A model generated the notes under the pieces. That model was not told the DNA's origin. It worked only from the letters and a program-made list of their open reading frames with translations, and made no database searches. A stretch of DNA of 64,000 bases from Bacteroidales bacterium F22. Lineage in GTDB: Bacteria; Bacteroidota; Bacteroidia; Bacteroidales; Bacteroidaceae. Every line of letters begins with the position of its first letter. Positions within the stretch are counted from its first letter, which is position 1. A program made the position numbers and the translations under genes. The stretch is from assembly GCA_029541985.1 (NCBI GenBank), contig CP095414.1:1054001-1118000 (forward strand), read 5' to 3'. This document shows positions 27,077-37,338 of this stretch, piece after piece.

Positions 27077-27197
27077 AGTTTTGTTTGTTTTTGATTGGCA
27101 GCGCTTTTGTTAAGTGAAGACTCATCACTTTACGCAAGTCTTTATAAAAAATTTGCTGCACACTCGATTAATAATTGTTTTTGATCTTAAGCACGAA

Positions 27198-27395
27198 CTA
27201 TCTCAAGCAGAGAAGTTGTTTAATTTGCTTCACATTCACTTTTGCAATAGTACCTGTTGAAGCTAATACTCGTTTACGCTTCTTAGATTTCTTAGTCAAA
27301 ATATGACTATGAAAAGCATGCTTTCTCTTGATCTTACCCGTTCCGGTGAGCGTAAAACGCTTCTTTGAACCGGAATTCGTTTTCATCTTTGGCAT
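27198..27395 (-). CDS. rpmI: 50S ribosomal protein L35
   Basis: The 65-residue protein begins [42 protein letters not shown], a textbook L35. Its C-terminus ([13 protein letters not shown]) is slightly unusual. It lies between infC and rplT on the same strand. Confidence 0.96.
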   Translation of the reverse strand: MPKMKTNSGSKKRFTLTGTGKIKRKHAFHSHILTKKSKKRKRVLASTGTIAKVNVKQIKQLLCLR

Positions 27396-27470
27396 CTTGT
27401 TTATATTAAAATGTTACACTTATATAGAGATGGCAACGCACTAGCCAACGGCGTTACTCACAACTATCGA

Positions 27471-28193
27471 TTAATCTTCAGAATCTTTATTTTCTGAATT
27501 ACCTTCTTCATTTTTGTCAGTGAGGGCTTTATCTTTAGCTGCTTTAGCAGCTTGTCTTTCCGCTCTTCGCTCTTCACGAGTTTGTAGAGAATCATTCGAA
27601 GGAGTACCTGATTTCTTTTTCACCTCAGTTTTCTTCTTCTTTGGTGATAAGAATATAGACATCCTCTTACCCTCTAGAACAGGTAACTTATCTACTTTCG
27701 CTATTTCCTCTAGGTCATTAGCAAAACGTAATAACAAGAGTTCACCTTGCTCTTTGAAGAGAATTGAACGACCTTTAAAGAATACGTAAGCTTTCACTTT
27801 GTCCCCTTCTTTTAAGAATCCTTCGGCATGTCTAAGTTTGAAATTATAATCATGCTCATCTGTTTGAGGTCCGAATCGAATTTCTTTTAAAACTACTTTA
27901 ACCTGATTCTGCTTCTGTTCCTTCTGACGTTTTTTTTGTTGATATAAAAATTTTGAATAATCAATAATCTTTGCAACAGGGGGAACTGCTTTAGGAGAGA
28001 TTTCAACTAAATCAAGACCCTTATCTTGAGCTAAACGCAAGGCATCCCTTGTGTCCATTACTCTAGGCTCTTCATTTTCAAATACAACACGTACTTCATG
28101 CACGCGGATACGCTCATTTGTTCTGTACTGGTCCTTCTTTTGATCTCTCTGACCATATGGACGTCTACCTCTTGATTTTCTAAAGTCTGCCAA
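27471..28193 (-). CDS. infC: Translation initiation factor IF-3, TTG start, extended acidic/basic tail
   Basis: The protein has both IF-3 domains: [65 protein letters not shown], then [45 protein letters not shown]. The start codon is TTG (complement of 28191-28193), with an in-frame TAG two codons upstream and no ATG before residue 46. IF-3 checks start codons and limits its own synthesis through a non-AUG start in other bacteria, so the same control is likely here. At 240 residues it carries a ~60-residue charged C-terminal extension ([12 protein letters not shown]...[16 protein letters not shown]..) that is absent from E. coli IF-3 but common in this phylum. Confidence 0.95.
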   Translation of the reverse strand: MADFRKSRGRRPYGQRDQKKDQYRTNERIRVHEVRVVFENEEPRVMDTRDALRLAQDKGLDLVEISPKAVPPVAKIIDYSKFLYQQKKRQKEQKQNQVKVVLKEIRFGPQTDEHDYNFKLRHAEGFLKEGDKVKAYVFFKGRSILFKEQGELLLLRFANDLEEIAKVDKLPVLEGKRMSIFLSPKKKKTEVKKKSGTPSNDSLQTREERRAERQAAKAAKDKALTDKNEEGNSENKDSED

Positions 28194-28286
28194 ATTGCTA
28201 TTCGATTAATTATACATCAATATTTAAAATCACCCGACTTGTGAACTACAACATAAATACTGTACAGCACTAAGTCGGATGCAAAT

Positions 28287-30230
28287 TTACCATTTATTTA
28301 TCATATTGCGAACTTCTTCTGAAAGTTTTTTTCCAAAATCAGCTATTTTTAATGTTCCTTGGTCTCCCTCGCCTTGTTTTCTGACAGAAACCTCACCATT
28401 CTCAGCTTCTTTCTCACCGACGATGAGCATATAAGGAATATGTTGCAATTCATTGTCACGAATTTTACGACCTATCTTTTCATTACGGTCATCGACAATG
28501 GCACGCAAATCATATTGGTCTTCCAATTCTTTTGCTACACTTTGAGCATACTCATTATACTTATCTGAGATAGGCAATACGACTATCTGATCTGGAGTTA
28601 ACCATAGCGGGAACTTACCCATTGTATGTTCGATAAGAACTGCTATAAATCGTTCCATAGAGCCAAAAGGCGCACGGTGAATCATCACAGGACGATGTTT
28701 CTCATTATCAGCACCTACATATTCCAATCCAAATCGCTCTGGCAAGTTATAATCAACCTGAATAGTTCCAAGTTGCCAACGTCTTCCAAGAGCATCTTTG
28801 ACCATAAAATCTAATTTAGGACCATAAAATGCAGCTTCACCATATTCTACTTTAGCATTAAGTCCTTTTGATTGACAAGCATCAATAATAGCACTTTCAG
28901 CTTTTTCCCAATTTTCGTCACTTCCAATATATTTAGTATGGTCTTTAGGGTCTCTTAAAGAAATTTGAGCTTCAAAATTCTCAAATTCTAAAGCCTTAAA
29001 GATTATCATAATGATATCCATAACTGCTAGGAATTCTTCTTTTACTTGATCAGGAGTACAGAAAATATGTGCATCATCTTGAGTGAAAGATCTTACACGA
29101 GTTAACCCATGCAATTCACCACTTTGCTCATAACGATATACTGTACCAAATTCGGCAATACGAACAGGTAGGTCTTTATAAGAACGTGGCTTAAATTTGT
29201 AAACTTCACAATGATGAGGACAATTCATTGGTTTCAACAAATACTCTTCGCCCTCTACAGGAGTGTGAATAGGTTGAAATGAATCTTTTCCATATTTAGC
29301 ATAGTGTCCAGAAGTTACATATAATTGTTTACCACCAATATGAGGCGTCATAACTTGGTCGTATCCAAAACGTTTCTGAATACGCTTTAGAAAATCTTCC
29401 AAACGTAATCTTAATGCTGTTCCTTTTGGTAACCAAAGAGGTAATCCTTTACCAACCATCTCAGAAAAAGTAAACAATTCCATTTCTTTACCTATCTTAC
29501 GGTGGTCTCTCTTCTTTGCTTCCTCCATAAATACGAGGTATTCATCAAGCATCTTTTTCTTAGGGAAAGAGATACCGTAAATACGAGTAAGCATTTTTCG
29601 GTCTTCGTGACCTCTCCAATAAGCACCTGCAATACTAGTCAATTTGATAGCTTTGATAGGAGCTGTTGAAGCCAAATGAGGGCCTCTACAAAGGTCTGTA
29701 AAATTACCCTGCGTATAAGTCGTGATTGTCCCATCTTCCAAATCTGAGATTAACTCACATTTATAGGTTTCACCTCGTTCTGAGAACATTTTGAGCGCAT
29801 CTTCTTTGGTAATTGATTGACGAACCAACTCATTCTTTTGTGCAATGAGTTCTTTCATCTTCTTCTCAATCGCTGGAAGATCACTTTCTTTAATTACAGC
29901 TTCACCAGGATCTACATCATAATAAAATCCTTGTTCAATAGCTGGACCAATTCCAAACTGCACTCCAGGGTACAACTCCTGTAATGCTTCAGCTAATACG
30001 TGAGAGCTGGTATGCCAGAAAGCATGCTTTCCTTCTTCATCTTCCCACTTGTGGAGGATGACGGTAGCATCGGTGGTTATAGGTGTCTTGAGGTCCACCA
30101 ATTTACCATTGATACTACAAGCCAGAACCTCTTTAGCTAGTCTGTTACTGATGCTCATCGCAATATCAAAGCCAGTGACACCAGCCTCATATTCACGTTG
30201 AGATCCATCAGGAAATGTAATTTTGATCAT
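28287..30230 (-). CDS. thrS: Threonyl-tRNA synthetase
   Basis: The 647-residue enzyme has an N-terminal TGS domain ([17 protein letters not shown]...), the editing domain with [10 protein letters not shown], and the class II catalytic core. The core carries [23 protein letters not shown], the zinc-site [47 protein letters not shown] and [25 protein letters not shown]-terminal anticodon-binding domain follows. It heads the thrS-infC-rpmI-rplT cluster. A promoter and a short leader hairpin precede it. Confidence 0.98.
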   Translation of the reverse strand: MIKITFPDGSQREYEAGVTGFDIAMSISNRLAKEVLACSINGKLVDLKTPITTDATVILHKWEDEEGKHAFWHTSSHVLAEALQELYPGVQFGIGPAIEQGFYYDVDPGEAVIKESDLPAIEKKMKELIAQKNELVRQSITKEDALKMFSERGETYKCELISDLEDGTITTYTQGNFTDLCRGPHLASTAPIKAIKLTSIAGAYWRGHEDRKMLTRIYGISFPKKKMLDEYLVFMEEAKKRDHRKIGKEMELFTFSEMVGKGLPLWLPKGTALRLRLEDFLKRIQKRFGYDQVMTPHIGGKQLYVTSGHYAKYGKDSFQPIHTPVEGEEYLLKPMNCPHHCEVYKFKPRSYKDLPVRIAEFGTVYRYEQSGELHGLTRVRSFTQDDAHIFCTPDQVKEEFLAVMDIIMIIFKALEFENFEAQISLRDPKDHTKYIGSDENWEKAESAIIDACQSKGLNAKVEYGEAAFYGPKLDFMVKDALGRRWQLGTIQVDYNLPERFGLEYVGADNEKHRPVMIHRAPFGSMERFIAVLIEHTMGKFPLWLTPDQIVVLPISDKYNEYAQSVAKELEDQYDLRAIVDDRNEKIGRKIRDNELQHIPYMLIVGEKEAENGEVSVRKQGEGDQGTLKIADFGKKLSEEVRNMINKW

Positions 30231-30262
30231 ATATTTATTTTCTAATAAGTAATCTGATTATT

Positions 30263-30299
30263 GATAGTATTAAAAACATACTATCGATAGGCAAAGATA
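30263..30299 (-). promoter_or_regulatory. thrS promoter -7 element and leader hairpin
   Basis: The minus strand reads TATCTTTG (complement of 30292-30299). The palindrome CTATCGATAG follows near the expected start. An 8-bp hairpin is made of GATAGTAT (30263-30270) and ATACTATC (30278-30285). This could be a simple start-site operator or a leader structure. I see no T-box. Confidence 0.5.
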
Positions 30300-30372
30300 A
30301 AACAAAGTTCGGAACTACCCAAGATAAAAGTAAATAGACTAGCGATAATAATGAGGTTTCAATGAAAAATAA

Positions 30373-32253
30373 TCAATTTTTAACTAGGCGTACAGCAAAA
30401 CCTGTATCAGCAATCAAAAAATTATCCTTTTTATTCTTATCTCCTTCTTTATAGTCACGAACGGCCCATTTGTTATCAACATAATAGTCAAAAGTACAAT
30501 AGGAAACTTCATTCAAATTTAGTGACCAAAAAGAAGCAATGAAACTACTATTTACGTTACGACCCGAAGCATATGAAGTATTGGGCTGTAACAATAAGAT
30601 AGAAGAGTCAGCCACATCGGTTCCTGGTTGCCATCCGACAGGAGAAACCAAAGTTGACAAGTTGTCACGATAGATAGAATATAAACTATTGCATTCTGCA
30701 ACAGTTGGTATATGATAACCCTGAGGTATAAAATAGGGATTTGTGATTGCAATCTTGTTATACACATAATGTACTTCATCACCTGTATTAACTTTGTGGT
30801 ATGCTGGTACAGTCTGACACTTAGAAAAGTCATTGGTTAACTTCAAAGGAACCGAATTAACCAAATAATCGACTTTATAATCATCACCAAACCAAACCTT
30901 ATCAGCAATCCGAACTAAAGGAATCGTATTGCCCATACGCACATCAAAGAAGTCTACTTTTTTCAACCCTACCTTACTACAATTGCTGGTTTCGACGAAA
31001 TTGTAATTTCCTGAATGGTCAAAGAAAAGATATTCTGTTTTGTGGTTATTTCCTGCCCAAAGGTTCACTCTTTTTTCATAGACCACATCGCCGGTATCAT
31101 CAAGAGGAATCAAAACGATATCTACTTGTGGTTTACCATCAGCAATCACTACTTGCCTAGATATTTCATATAAATCTTTTTCTTTATTGCAGATATGATA
31201 TATTTGAGTTTTAGAAAAATCAATATCAGCAATGTTTATGTAGTAGTACTCCGCTGAAGCATCTTCTAACTGATATTGCTTTTCAGTTGGGATAGGCCAA
31301 TCTGCTACATCAACTTTAAAAGTGGCTTCCAGGACACTTCCTACAAGGTCAGAACTTTTGGTACTGAAAATACATTTTATGTTAGCCCCGGAAGTTAATT
31401 GTGCATCTGGCAATGAAGATAAGTCATCACCACTGACAGTCATTCGATATTTATTTCCATTGAAAAGAAGCTCAAAATAGGACTGGTCAGGTATAAAAGA
31501 CTCGGGAAGTAAAAGACATGTTTTACCAACCAAGTTACCTTGTTCATCGATTTCCCATTGCCCATTGGGAATAATTGTACCAGCCTGTATCTGGTTACTA
31601 AAATGTTCAAATTTGAAATCATAGTCTGCTTCTGAAAAGATATTGTGAAAACTAATCTGTGGGTTGTATTCCATTAATTGAGTCGCATTGTAATGATCGC
31701 TCGGTTGTAAAACGATAGACACTCTTGCTAATTGGTGCTGGAAAGTCAATGATACAGGCTCATCCGAAGGGATAACTCCTTCTTTACGGCAGACCATAAA
31801 ATCAATATCATGCAAGTTGATATTCGATTGATCAGTTGGCAATTTAAAATGATGCTTTACCGTCTCGTCAGAAAGCATTTCTTCTTGATAAGGATAATAG
31901 GCTAGAATGGAACAGATGTCCCCAGTTGTTGGATAATACAAAGCAGGTTCAGTTGTAATAGTTCCTTCCTCTCCACAAAGGAACAACTCGTTATCACAGT
32001 ATCTGGAATCAGTCAACGTAGATGGTGATTTTAATAAAAACAGTCCGATACTATCATGACTTAAAAAATTAAAAGCGTTAGTTCCCGATTCCGACGATTC
32101 GACATTTCCAGGAGCTAATGCTTTGAAACTCATTTGGATTTGACCTTTGTTTAATTTTACATCCACAGTTGACTCGTCAACTACTACTCCCTTCGTGCAT
32201 GATTGTATAGATAATAGCAATACACAGAAGGTGAAAAATAATTTCTTTTTCAT
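30373..32253 (-). CDS. Fimbrillin-like lipoprotein with C-terminal FISUMP-like domain
   Basis: The 626-residue protein has a lipobox (LLSIQSC, Cys at about residue 19). A fimbrillin/Mfa-like N-terminal domain follows: IQMSFKALAPG..., SHDSIGLFLLKSP, ALYYPTTGDICSILAYYPYQEE, VSLTFQHQLARVSIVL. A second domain comes next. The C-terminal ~120 residues (GYHIPTVAECNSLYSIY...SSFIASFWSLN...DTGFAVRLVK) resemble the FISUMP/TIGR02145 pattern of Bacteroidota surface lipoproteins. It is likely a surface adhesin or an accessory or tip fimbrial component. No other fimbrial genes are nearby, so assembly partners would be elsewhere. Confidence 0.75.
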   Translation of the reverse strand: MKKKLFFTFCVLLLSIQSCTKGVVVDESTVDVKLNKGQIQMSFKALAPGNVESSESGTNAFNFLSHDSIGLFLLKSPSTLTDSRYCDNELFLCGEEGTITTEPALYYPTTGDICSILAYYPYQEEMLSDETVKHHFKLPTDQSNINLHDIDFMVCRKEGVIPSDEPVSLTFQHQLARVSIVLQPSDHYNATQLMEYNPQISFHNIFSEADYDFKFEHFSNQIQAGTIIPNGQWEIDEQGNLVGKTCLLLPESFIPDQSYFELLFNGNKYRMTVSGDDLSSLPDAQLTSGANIKCIFSTKSSDLVGSVLEATFKVDVADWPIPTEKQYQLEDASAEYYYINIADIDFSKTQIYHICNKEKDLYEISRQVVIADGKPQVDIVLIPLDDTGDVVYEKRVNLWAGNNHKTEYLFFDHSGNYNFVETSNCSKVGLKKVDFFDVRMGNTIPLVRIADKVWFGDDYKVDYLVNSVPLKLTNDFSKCQTVPAYHKVNTGDEVHYVYNKIAITNPYFIPQGYHIPTVAECNSLYSIYRDNLSTLVSPVGWQPGTDVADSSILLLQPNTSYASGRNVNSSFIASFWSLNLNEVSYCTFDYYVDNKWAVRDYKEGDKNKKDNFLIADTGFAVRLVKN

Positions 32254-32402
32254 CTTTAGATAATTTTTTATGTATACTGAATTCTCTTTATAAAAAGAAG
32301 AATCAATTAGAATAAACGGCCTTGTAAACTATTTATTAGGATAATCACCATATGTACCTCTAGCAATCGTAAAATTAAAAAAAAGACTTATATTATCAAA
32401 AG

Positions 32403-32446
32403 AAATGCTTATTAACCACAACATAAACTGTGATAAATAAGCATTT
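32403..32446 (-). terminator. Hairpin terminator after the Tricorn-like peptidase gene
   Basis: Perfect 11-bp arms AAATGCTTATT (32403-32413) and AATAAGCATTT (32436-32446) form a hairpin. On the minus strand CTTTT and, further on, a T-run follow. Confidence 0.7.
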
Positions 32447-32473
32447 ATTAATAGAAAATGAAATTTAACTCTG

Positions 32474-35400
32474 TTATTTTAGCATCTCTTTCACAGCAGA
32501 TTCTAACTGTTGGTCACGTCCCTGCAACACAGCAAAGGGGTCGTTGTAAACCAATATGTCAGGTTCCAATTCATGATTTTCAAGATAATGTCCTTCATTA
32601 TCCATACAACCTACTTGTGGTATTCCAAAAACAAACTGAGGATTGATTTGTGTCTCCCACCATACAGCTGTCATGGTTCCTGGAACAGGTGACCCTACTA
32701 AAGGACCTATCTTAAGCGTTTTATAAACCCATGGAGTACCATGTGCATTGGAATAGTTATCTTCGCAAATAAGCATACAACTAGGTTTTAGCCATTTGTT
32801 ATAAGGATCACTACCAATATAATGTCCACGAGGCATAAACCGTTCATACTGTTTACCACTCAGAAACGTACACACATCATCATGAAGCCATCCACCCCCA
32901 TTGTGACGAGTATCCACAATCAATGCCTCCTTTTGTCTACATCGACCTAGAGCGTCGCTATACAGTGTCCTAAAGCTATTACTATCCATAGCCTTGATAT
33001 GTACATAGCCCAGTCTTCCGTTCGAGAGTTGCTCAGTCAAGTCAATTCTTCGATCTACCCATCTCTGGTATAGTAAACTTGATAATTGGTTCATCGAGAT
33101 AGGTTTGCAAAGCACATCAAATTTCTTACCTGATTTTCCTTGTTGAATCGTCAACCGCACCCTTCGCCCAACTTTTCCATTTAGAAGTGGGTAATAATCC
33201 TTATTTTTCTTGATAATCCTACCATCAATTGCTAATACGATATCCCCTTTAGATATTATTTGTTCGGTTATATCGAGGGGACTTCGTTTGACTATCTCCA
33301 ATATCTTCAACCCGTCTCCATCGAAACTAGAATCAACGAAGAAACCTAGTGAAGCAGTACTTAGAGAAGGTCCAGTAGGATAGAAACGACATCCAGTATG
33401 AGAAGCATTGAGTTCGCCTAGCAATTCACTAAGCATTTCTGCGAAATCGTATCCATTATTGATTTCAGGAAGGAAACGCGCATACTCTTTCTTCAGTTTA
33501 CCCCAATCAATACCATGCATGTTAGGATTGTAAAACTTATCATCAACTTGCTGCCATGCATGATTGAAAATATATGTCCTCTCTGCATAAGGTCGATAAT
33601 TATAAAAAGCCTCAAAAGGAATAGTCGTGGTTTTATTTTTCTGCGTATCTATTGAGCATAATTTACCTGCAGTACACATAAACAATTTGTCTCCTTTCTT
33701 ACTCATGCATAATTCGCCGGAACCAACTTTCTGCATCAAACGCTTGGTGTTATGCTCCTTCAAATCGTTAACCCAAAGGTCACCTGTTTTATTTTCAAAA
33801 TGAGTAATATAGTATAGCTTATCTCCTTTAGGTGTCAACATCGCATCCCCCATAAGAGAGGAGTTTACAGTAAGACGTTGTATACGATATTTTGCATTTG
33901 AAAAATCAAAAATCAACGGTTCTACTTTTTGCTTTTTATCTTTTACCGACTTGTCATTATCTGATTTAGTTCCGGTTTTGGAAACTTCGTTTTGTTTCCC
34001 CTTTGATATTTCTTCAGAAAGAGCTATCTCTTCTTTTGTTCGATTAAAAGACTCGAAAGCTTCTCTGTCTAAAAACATGATATAGACATCTCGTTCGGCC
34101 CCCCAGCTACCATGACTCCTATATCCTGCACGGTCACTCTGCCAAATGATAGCCTTTCCTTCCAAGACCCACTTAGCATTAGTATCGCTATAGCCACTAT
34201 TAGTCAAATTGTGATATTCTCCACTACCGTCGGCTTTGAATACAGCAATATCAGGATTGTTCCATCCTCCTACACCGATGAAATTGGTCATGATCCATCT
34301 ATTATCAGGGCTCCATTTAAACCATTGGTCACCATCAGTGTATGAGTAAGAGTATTTAGCTGGCTTGACAAGGTGTTCAGTACTAGTCTCTAGATTAACC
34401 ACACAAACAGCTGTCCTATCTTTAAAGAAAGCAAGCTTTTTCCCATTAGGACTATATTGAGGCTGAAAGCTAGCTTCTTTGTTATGAGTAATTCTTTTTT
34501 CAATTAAATCAGAAGCATATGTAAACAATTTTTCTTGTGCTGATTTTATTGAAGATTGATATACTTGCCACAAACCGTTACGCTCTGAAGAATAAGCTAA
34601 AGAGCGGCCATCAGGAGAAAAGGAGAGGTCTCGTTCTTGGCTAGGTGTATCAGTGACTTGCTTTGTTGTCTTGTATTTTACGGAAGTAACATACACATCT
34701 CCACCGAGAATAAATGCGACTTCTTTTTCAGAAGGAGATACTGCAATATCAGAGGCACCACTTCTTTTTATGGAAGTGATGACATCACGATCACTAGAGT
34801 CTCTTCTAATTAAAATCTTCAGTTTCATAGGGCTCTCTCCTTTTTTCATGCGATACAATTCTCCGTTATAACTAAAACAGAGTATTCCAGTACGCGATAT
34901 CGAGAGAGAACGGATTGGATGCTCAGGTAAAAAAGTAACCTGTTTAAAGTCTTTAGTGTTTATTTTTGAACTAAACACATTGAAATTACCTTTACGCTCA
35001 CTTAGAAAATAATAATGGATACCATCTGAATCCCAGACAGGATTCCGATCTTCACCATTATACGTAGTCTGTTTCTCATAAGTTTTAAATGAAGAGTCGA
35101 CAGACCATATATCGCGAGTAACAGAAGACCGTTCATGCTTTCTCATTGGATCTTCATATCCTTTCTTATCCTGATACAAAATGGTACCTTCCTTATTAAT
35201 TGATATATATTCCATAGGTAGAGAAGAATACAGGACAGGACGATTAGGAGCATCTTTGGCAACTTTGACACTATAAACTTGAGAAAATATTGAAGACGGA
35301 AACTGACTACTCTTAGCATCAGGCATAATGTTAGCAGTAAATAAAATAGTCTGATTATCTAACCAAGCATTTGGTAACTCGTTTACACTATGTGTCGTCT

Positions 35401-35734
35401 GTCTGATAGGATTACCCCCACGAGAATCAATTACAAATATATCCAAACTACCAAGTCTATCAGAAGCAAAAGCTATAGATTGACCATCAGGATTCCATAT
35501 AGGCCTGGTATCGTAAGCTGAATTCGAGGTCAATTGACGGGCCCTACCTCCATCGATAGGAACCGTAAAAATATCCCCCTTGTATTGAAATGCAACAGTT
35601 AAACCATCAGGAGAAATGCAAGGATTTCGCATCCACAATGGATTGTCAGACTCATTAATACTCGCATCAATATTGAAAACGATAAAACTAAGCAAAAAAA
35701 GACTAGAAATAGCAATTCTGAAGAAGTGTTTCAT
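32474..35734 (-). CDS. Secreted Tricorn-like S41 peptidase (beta-propeller, PDZ, catalytic domain)
   Basis: The 1086-residue protein has a signal peptide (FRIAISSLFLLSFIVFNIDA). TolB/WD40-like propeller blades follow (SPDGLTVAFQYKGDIF, NPDGQSIAFASDRLG, SPDGRSLAYSSER...). After a Lys-rich linker (~residues 545-600) comes a second propeller. Then come a core region (IFNHAWQQVDDKFYNPNMHGIDW), a PDZ domain (GFFVDSSFDGDGLKILEIVKRSPLD...) and the S41 tail. The tail holds ALIVDTRHNGGGWLHDD and CEDNYSNAHGTPW, where the Ser is the expected nucleophile. This is the Tricorn architecture, which trims peptides; here it acts in the periplasm. It stands alone between the fimbrillin-like and ompA-like genes. 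Confidence 0.92.
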   Translation of the reverse strand: MKHFFRIAISSLFLLSFIVFNIDASINESDNPLWMRNPCISPDGLTVAFQYKGDIFTVPIDGGRARQLTSNSAYDTRPIWNPDGQSIAFASDRLGSLDIFVIDSRGGNPIRQTTHSVNELPNAWLDNQTILFTANIMPDAKSSQFPSSIFSQVYSVKVAKDAPNRPVLYSSLPMEYISINKEGTILYQDKKGYEDPMRKHERSSVTRDIWSVDSSFKTYEKQTTYNGEDRNPVWDSDGIHYYFLSERKGNFNVFSSKINTKDFKQVTFLPEHPIRSLSISRTGILCFSYNGELYRMKKGESPMKLKILIRRDSSDRDVITSIKRSGASDIAVSPSEKEVAFILGGDVYVTSVKYKTTKQVTDTPSQERDLSFSPDGRSLAYSSERNGLWQVYQSSIKSAQEKLFTYASDLIEKRITHNKEASFQPQYSPNGKKLAFFKDRTAVCVVNLETSTEHLVKPAKYSYSYTDGDQWFKWSPDNRWIMTNFIGVGGWNNPDIAVFKADGSGEYHNLTNSGYSDTNAKWVLEGKAIIWQSDRAGYRSHGSWGAERDVYIMFLDREAFESFNRTKEEIALSEEISKGKQNEVSKTGTKSDNDKSVKDKKQKVEPLIFDFSNAKYRIQRLTVNSSLMGDAMLTPKGDKLYYITHFENKTGDLWVNDLKEHNTKRLMQKVGSGELCMSKKGDKLFMCTAGKLCSIDTQKNKTTTIPFEAFYNYRPYAERTYIFNHAWQQVDDKFYNPNMHGIDWGKLKKEYARFLPEINNGYDFAEMLSELLGELNASHTGCRFYPTGPSLSTASLGFFVDSSFDGDGLKILEIVKRSPLDITEQIISKGDIVLAIDGRIIKKNKDYYPLLNGKVGRRVRLTIQQGKSGKKFDVLCKPISMNQLSSLLYQRWVDRRIDLTEQLSNGRLGYVHIKAMDSNSFRTLYSDALGRCRQKEALIVDTRHNGGGWLHDDVCTFLSGKQYERFMPRGHYIGSDPYNKWLKPSCMLICEDNYSNAHGTPWVYKTLKIGPLVGSPVPGTMTAVWWETQINPQFVFGIPQVGCMDNEGHYLENHELEPDILVYNDPFAVLQGRDQQLESAVKEMLK

Positions 35735-35810
35735 TTTTAGGATATAGTTAGATATTTAAACTCACGACAAAGATAAGATATGTTATCAAGCTAAAATAAA
35801 AAAGCAAAAA

Positions 35811-35844
35811 AAAGTGTGCTAACTATAATAAGTCAGCACACTTT
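35811..35844 (-). terminator. Intrinsic terminator after ompA-like gene
   Basis: Perfect 10-bp arms AAAGTGTGCT (35811-35820) and AGCACACTTT (35835-35844) flank a 14-base loop. On the minus strand a T7 run follows directly. Confidence 0.88.
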
Positions 35845-35870
35845 AAATTTTATTTCAAGTTAAGAATAAA

Positions 35871-37028
35871 TCATTCTACGATTACACAACGATTCAAACG
35901 ACGGTCATTGTAGAACATATTATCTACACCACCTTTGAAAGCCTTTTGGATTCTCTCTGAAGGTACATTGTATTCATTAACCAATACATCATAGATAGCA
36001 TTAGCACGTTTCTCTGAAAGAGTTTGATTCCAACTAGCAGAACCTGTTTCTTTGTCAGCGTAACCAGTAACGATGTAAGTCTTGTCAGAATTATCAGCGT
36101 TGATGATTTTAGCCAAGTAACCTACATTTACACGGGTAGCTTTAGAAACTTTTGCTGAGTTGATAGAGAAAACAAACAATGTAGGAGACAATACATCTAC
36201 ACCAACTTCTTTTACAATAGTCTTAGGATGATTCTTAAGATAAGTAAGTTCGTTGTTTAGTTTCTTGCTATTATCACGGCAGTTAGCCAATTGATCACGT
36301 ACAGCTTGCATCTCATCTTCAGTAATACCGGTAGTTACTACAGTAGCACGATCCCAATTACTCTTAGGGAAGTTATAAGTAAATCCAACAGTAACACCTG
36401 TTAGAGTCTCAAGACGCTTACTAATAGTCTCATGGTCAAATCGTTCATTAACATAAGCGATACGTGCTTCAACGTTAAGATCCCAATTACTATTCAATCG
36501 AAAACGGTTAATAAAACCAGCGTTTAGAGATACTTCATCTTCGTTTACATCCCAATCGTGCAAGATACCAGCTCCAACAAAAGGAATGATATTGTACAAA
36601 CGATCAGCTTTATAACCACAAAATGCATTTGTTAAGTTGAACAAAACATCACCATGGAAATTGGCTAATTTAAAATCTTGATCATAATATCCATCAGAAT
36701 TCATACCACCAGAAACATAAGCATTGTTTCCATTAAAAGTATAACCATTAGCTTCTAAGCCATTATAGCTAGCACGTAATCCTAAGACAGGAGTAAACCA
36801 TTTACCAACTGAAATATCAAGAGCTGGAGCTAGACGGTCAGTGAAATCTTGTTGAGTATCACTATCGCCAGTATAGACTTGCACGCCACCACCAACAGAG
36901 ATAAACCAATTACTCCAAAACTTGTTAGTTTCTACTTTATACTTTGCATCCTTGTTTTCTGTTTGTTGCGCATAAACTCCTAAAGTAGAACCAAGGAATA
37001 AAGCAGCAACTAGTAAAATTTTTTTCAT
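35871..37028 (-). CDS. OmpA-family outer-membrane porin/peptidoglycan anchor
   Basis: I chose the ATG at 37028, which gives a clean signal peptide (MKKILLVAALFLGSTLGVYAQ), over an upstream ATG at 37040. An eight-strand beta-barrel follows (about residues 35-240; e.g. FISVGGGVQVYTGDS, VTVGFTYNFPKSNW), then a linker with a helical stretch (EDEMQAVRDQLANCRDNSKKLNNEL). The C-terminal OmpA_C domain carries TGYADKETGSASWNQTLSEKRANAIYDVLV, which binds peptidoglycan. It has a strong promoter and a long leader, and a strong terminator follows. It is probably an abundant monocistronic envelope protein. Confidence 0.93.
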   Translation of the reverse strand: MKKILLVAALFLGSTLGVYAQQTENKDAKYKVETNKFWSNWFISVGGGVQVYTGDSDTQQDFTDRLAPALDISVGKWFTPVLGLRASYNGLEANGYTFNGNNAYVSGGMNSDGYYDQDFKLANFHGDVLFNLTNAFCGYKADRLYNIIPFVGAGILHDWDVNEDEVSLNAGFINRFRLNSNWDLNVEARIAYVNERFDHETISKRLETLTGVTVGFTYNFPKSNWDRATVVTTGITEDEMQAVRDQLANCRDNSKKLNNELTYLKNHPKTIVKEVGVDVLSPTLFVFSINSAKVSKATRVNVGYLAKIINADNSDKTYIVTGYADKETGSASWNQTLSEKRANAIYDVLVNEYNVPSERIQKAFKGGVDNMFYNDRRLNRCVIVE

Positions 37029-37151
37029 ATTCACAATCATTTAATTTAATACCAAATCTGTACAAACTGTCTTAACAGCCAAAGGTTATTTAAAATGAAC
37101 TAGGCTTCTATTTATTGAAGCCCAACCATTCAAAACAACACATCTGTACTG

Positions 37152-37184
37152 CAAATATAAGTATAATTATTATATTAGAACAAA
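37152..37184 (-). promoter_or_regulatory. ompA-like gene promoter with long leader
   Basis: The minus strand has TTTG (complement of 37181-37184), a 21-bp spacer and TATATTTG (complement of 37152-37159). The start codon is about 120 nt downstream, which leaves a long 5' leader. The rest of 37029-37338 is AT-rich, with no further recognisable feature. Confidence 0.7.
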
Positions 37185-37338
37185 TATATTACAAAAAAAC
37201 GGAGAATAGTGAGAGCTTTTTATTAAAGCAACTTTATTTTAGTTGAATTTGACACTTATAAGCATAATACAACCAAACTTAAGCAAATAAAATATTAAAA
37301 AAATTACATTTAAAGAGATGTAGCATACATAGCTCTAA

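Noticed and set aside
36301-37028. OmpA-like protein start at 37040
   Set aside because: It would place four extra residues (MIVN) before a clean signal peptide; the ATG at 37028 is the better start.
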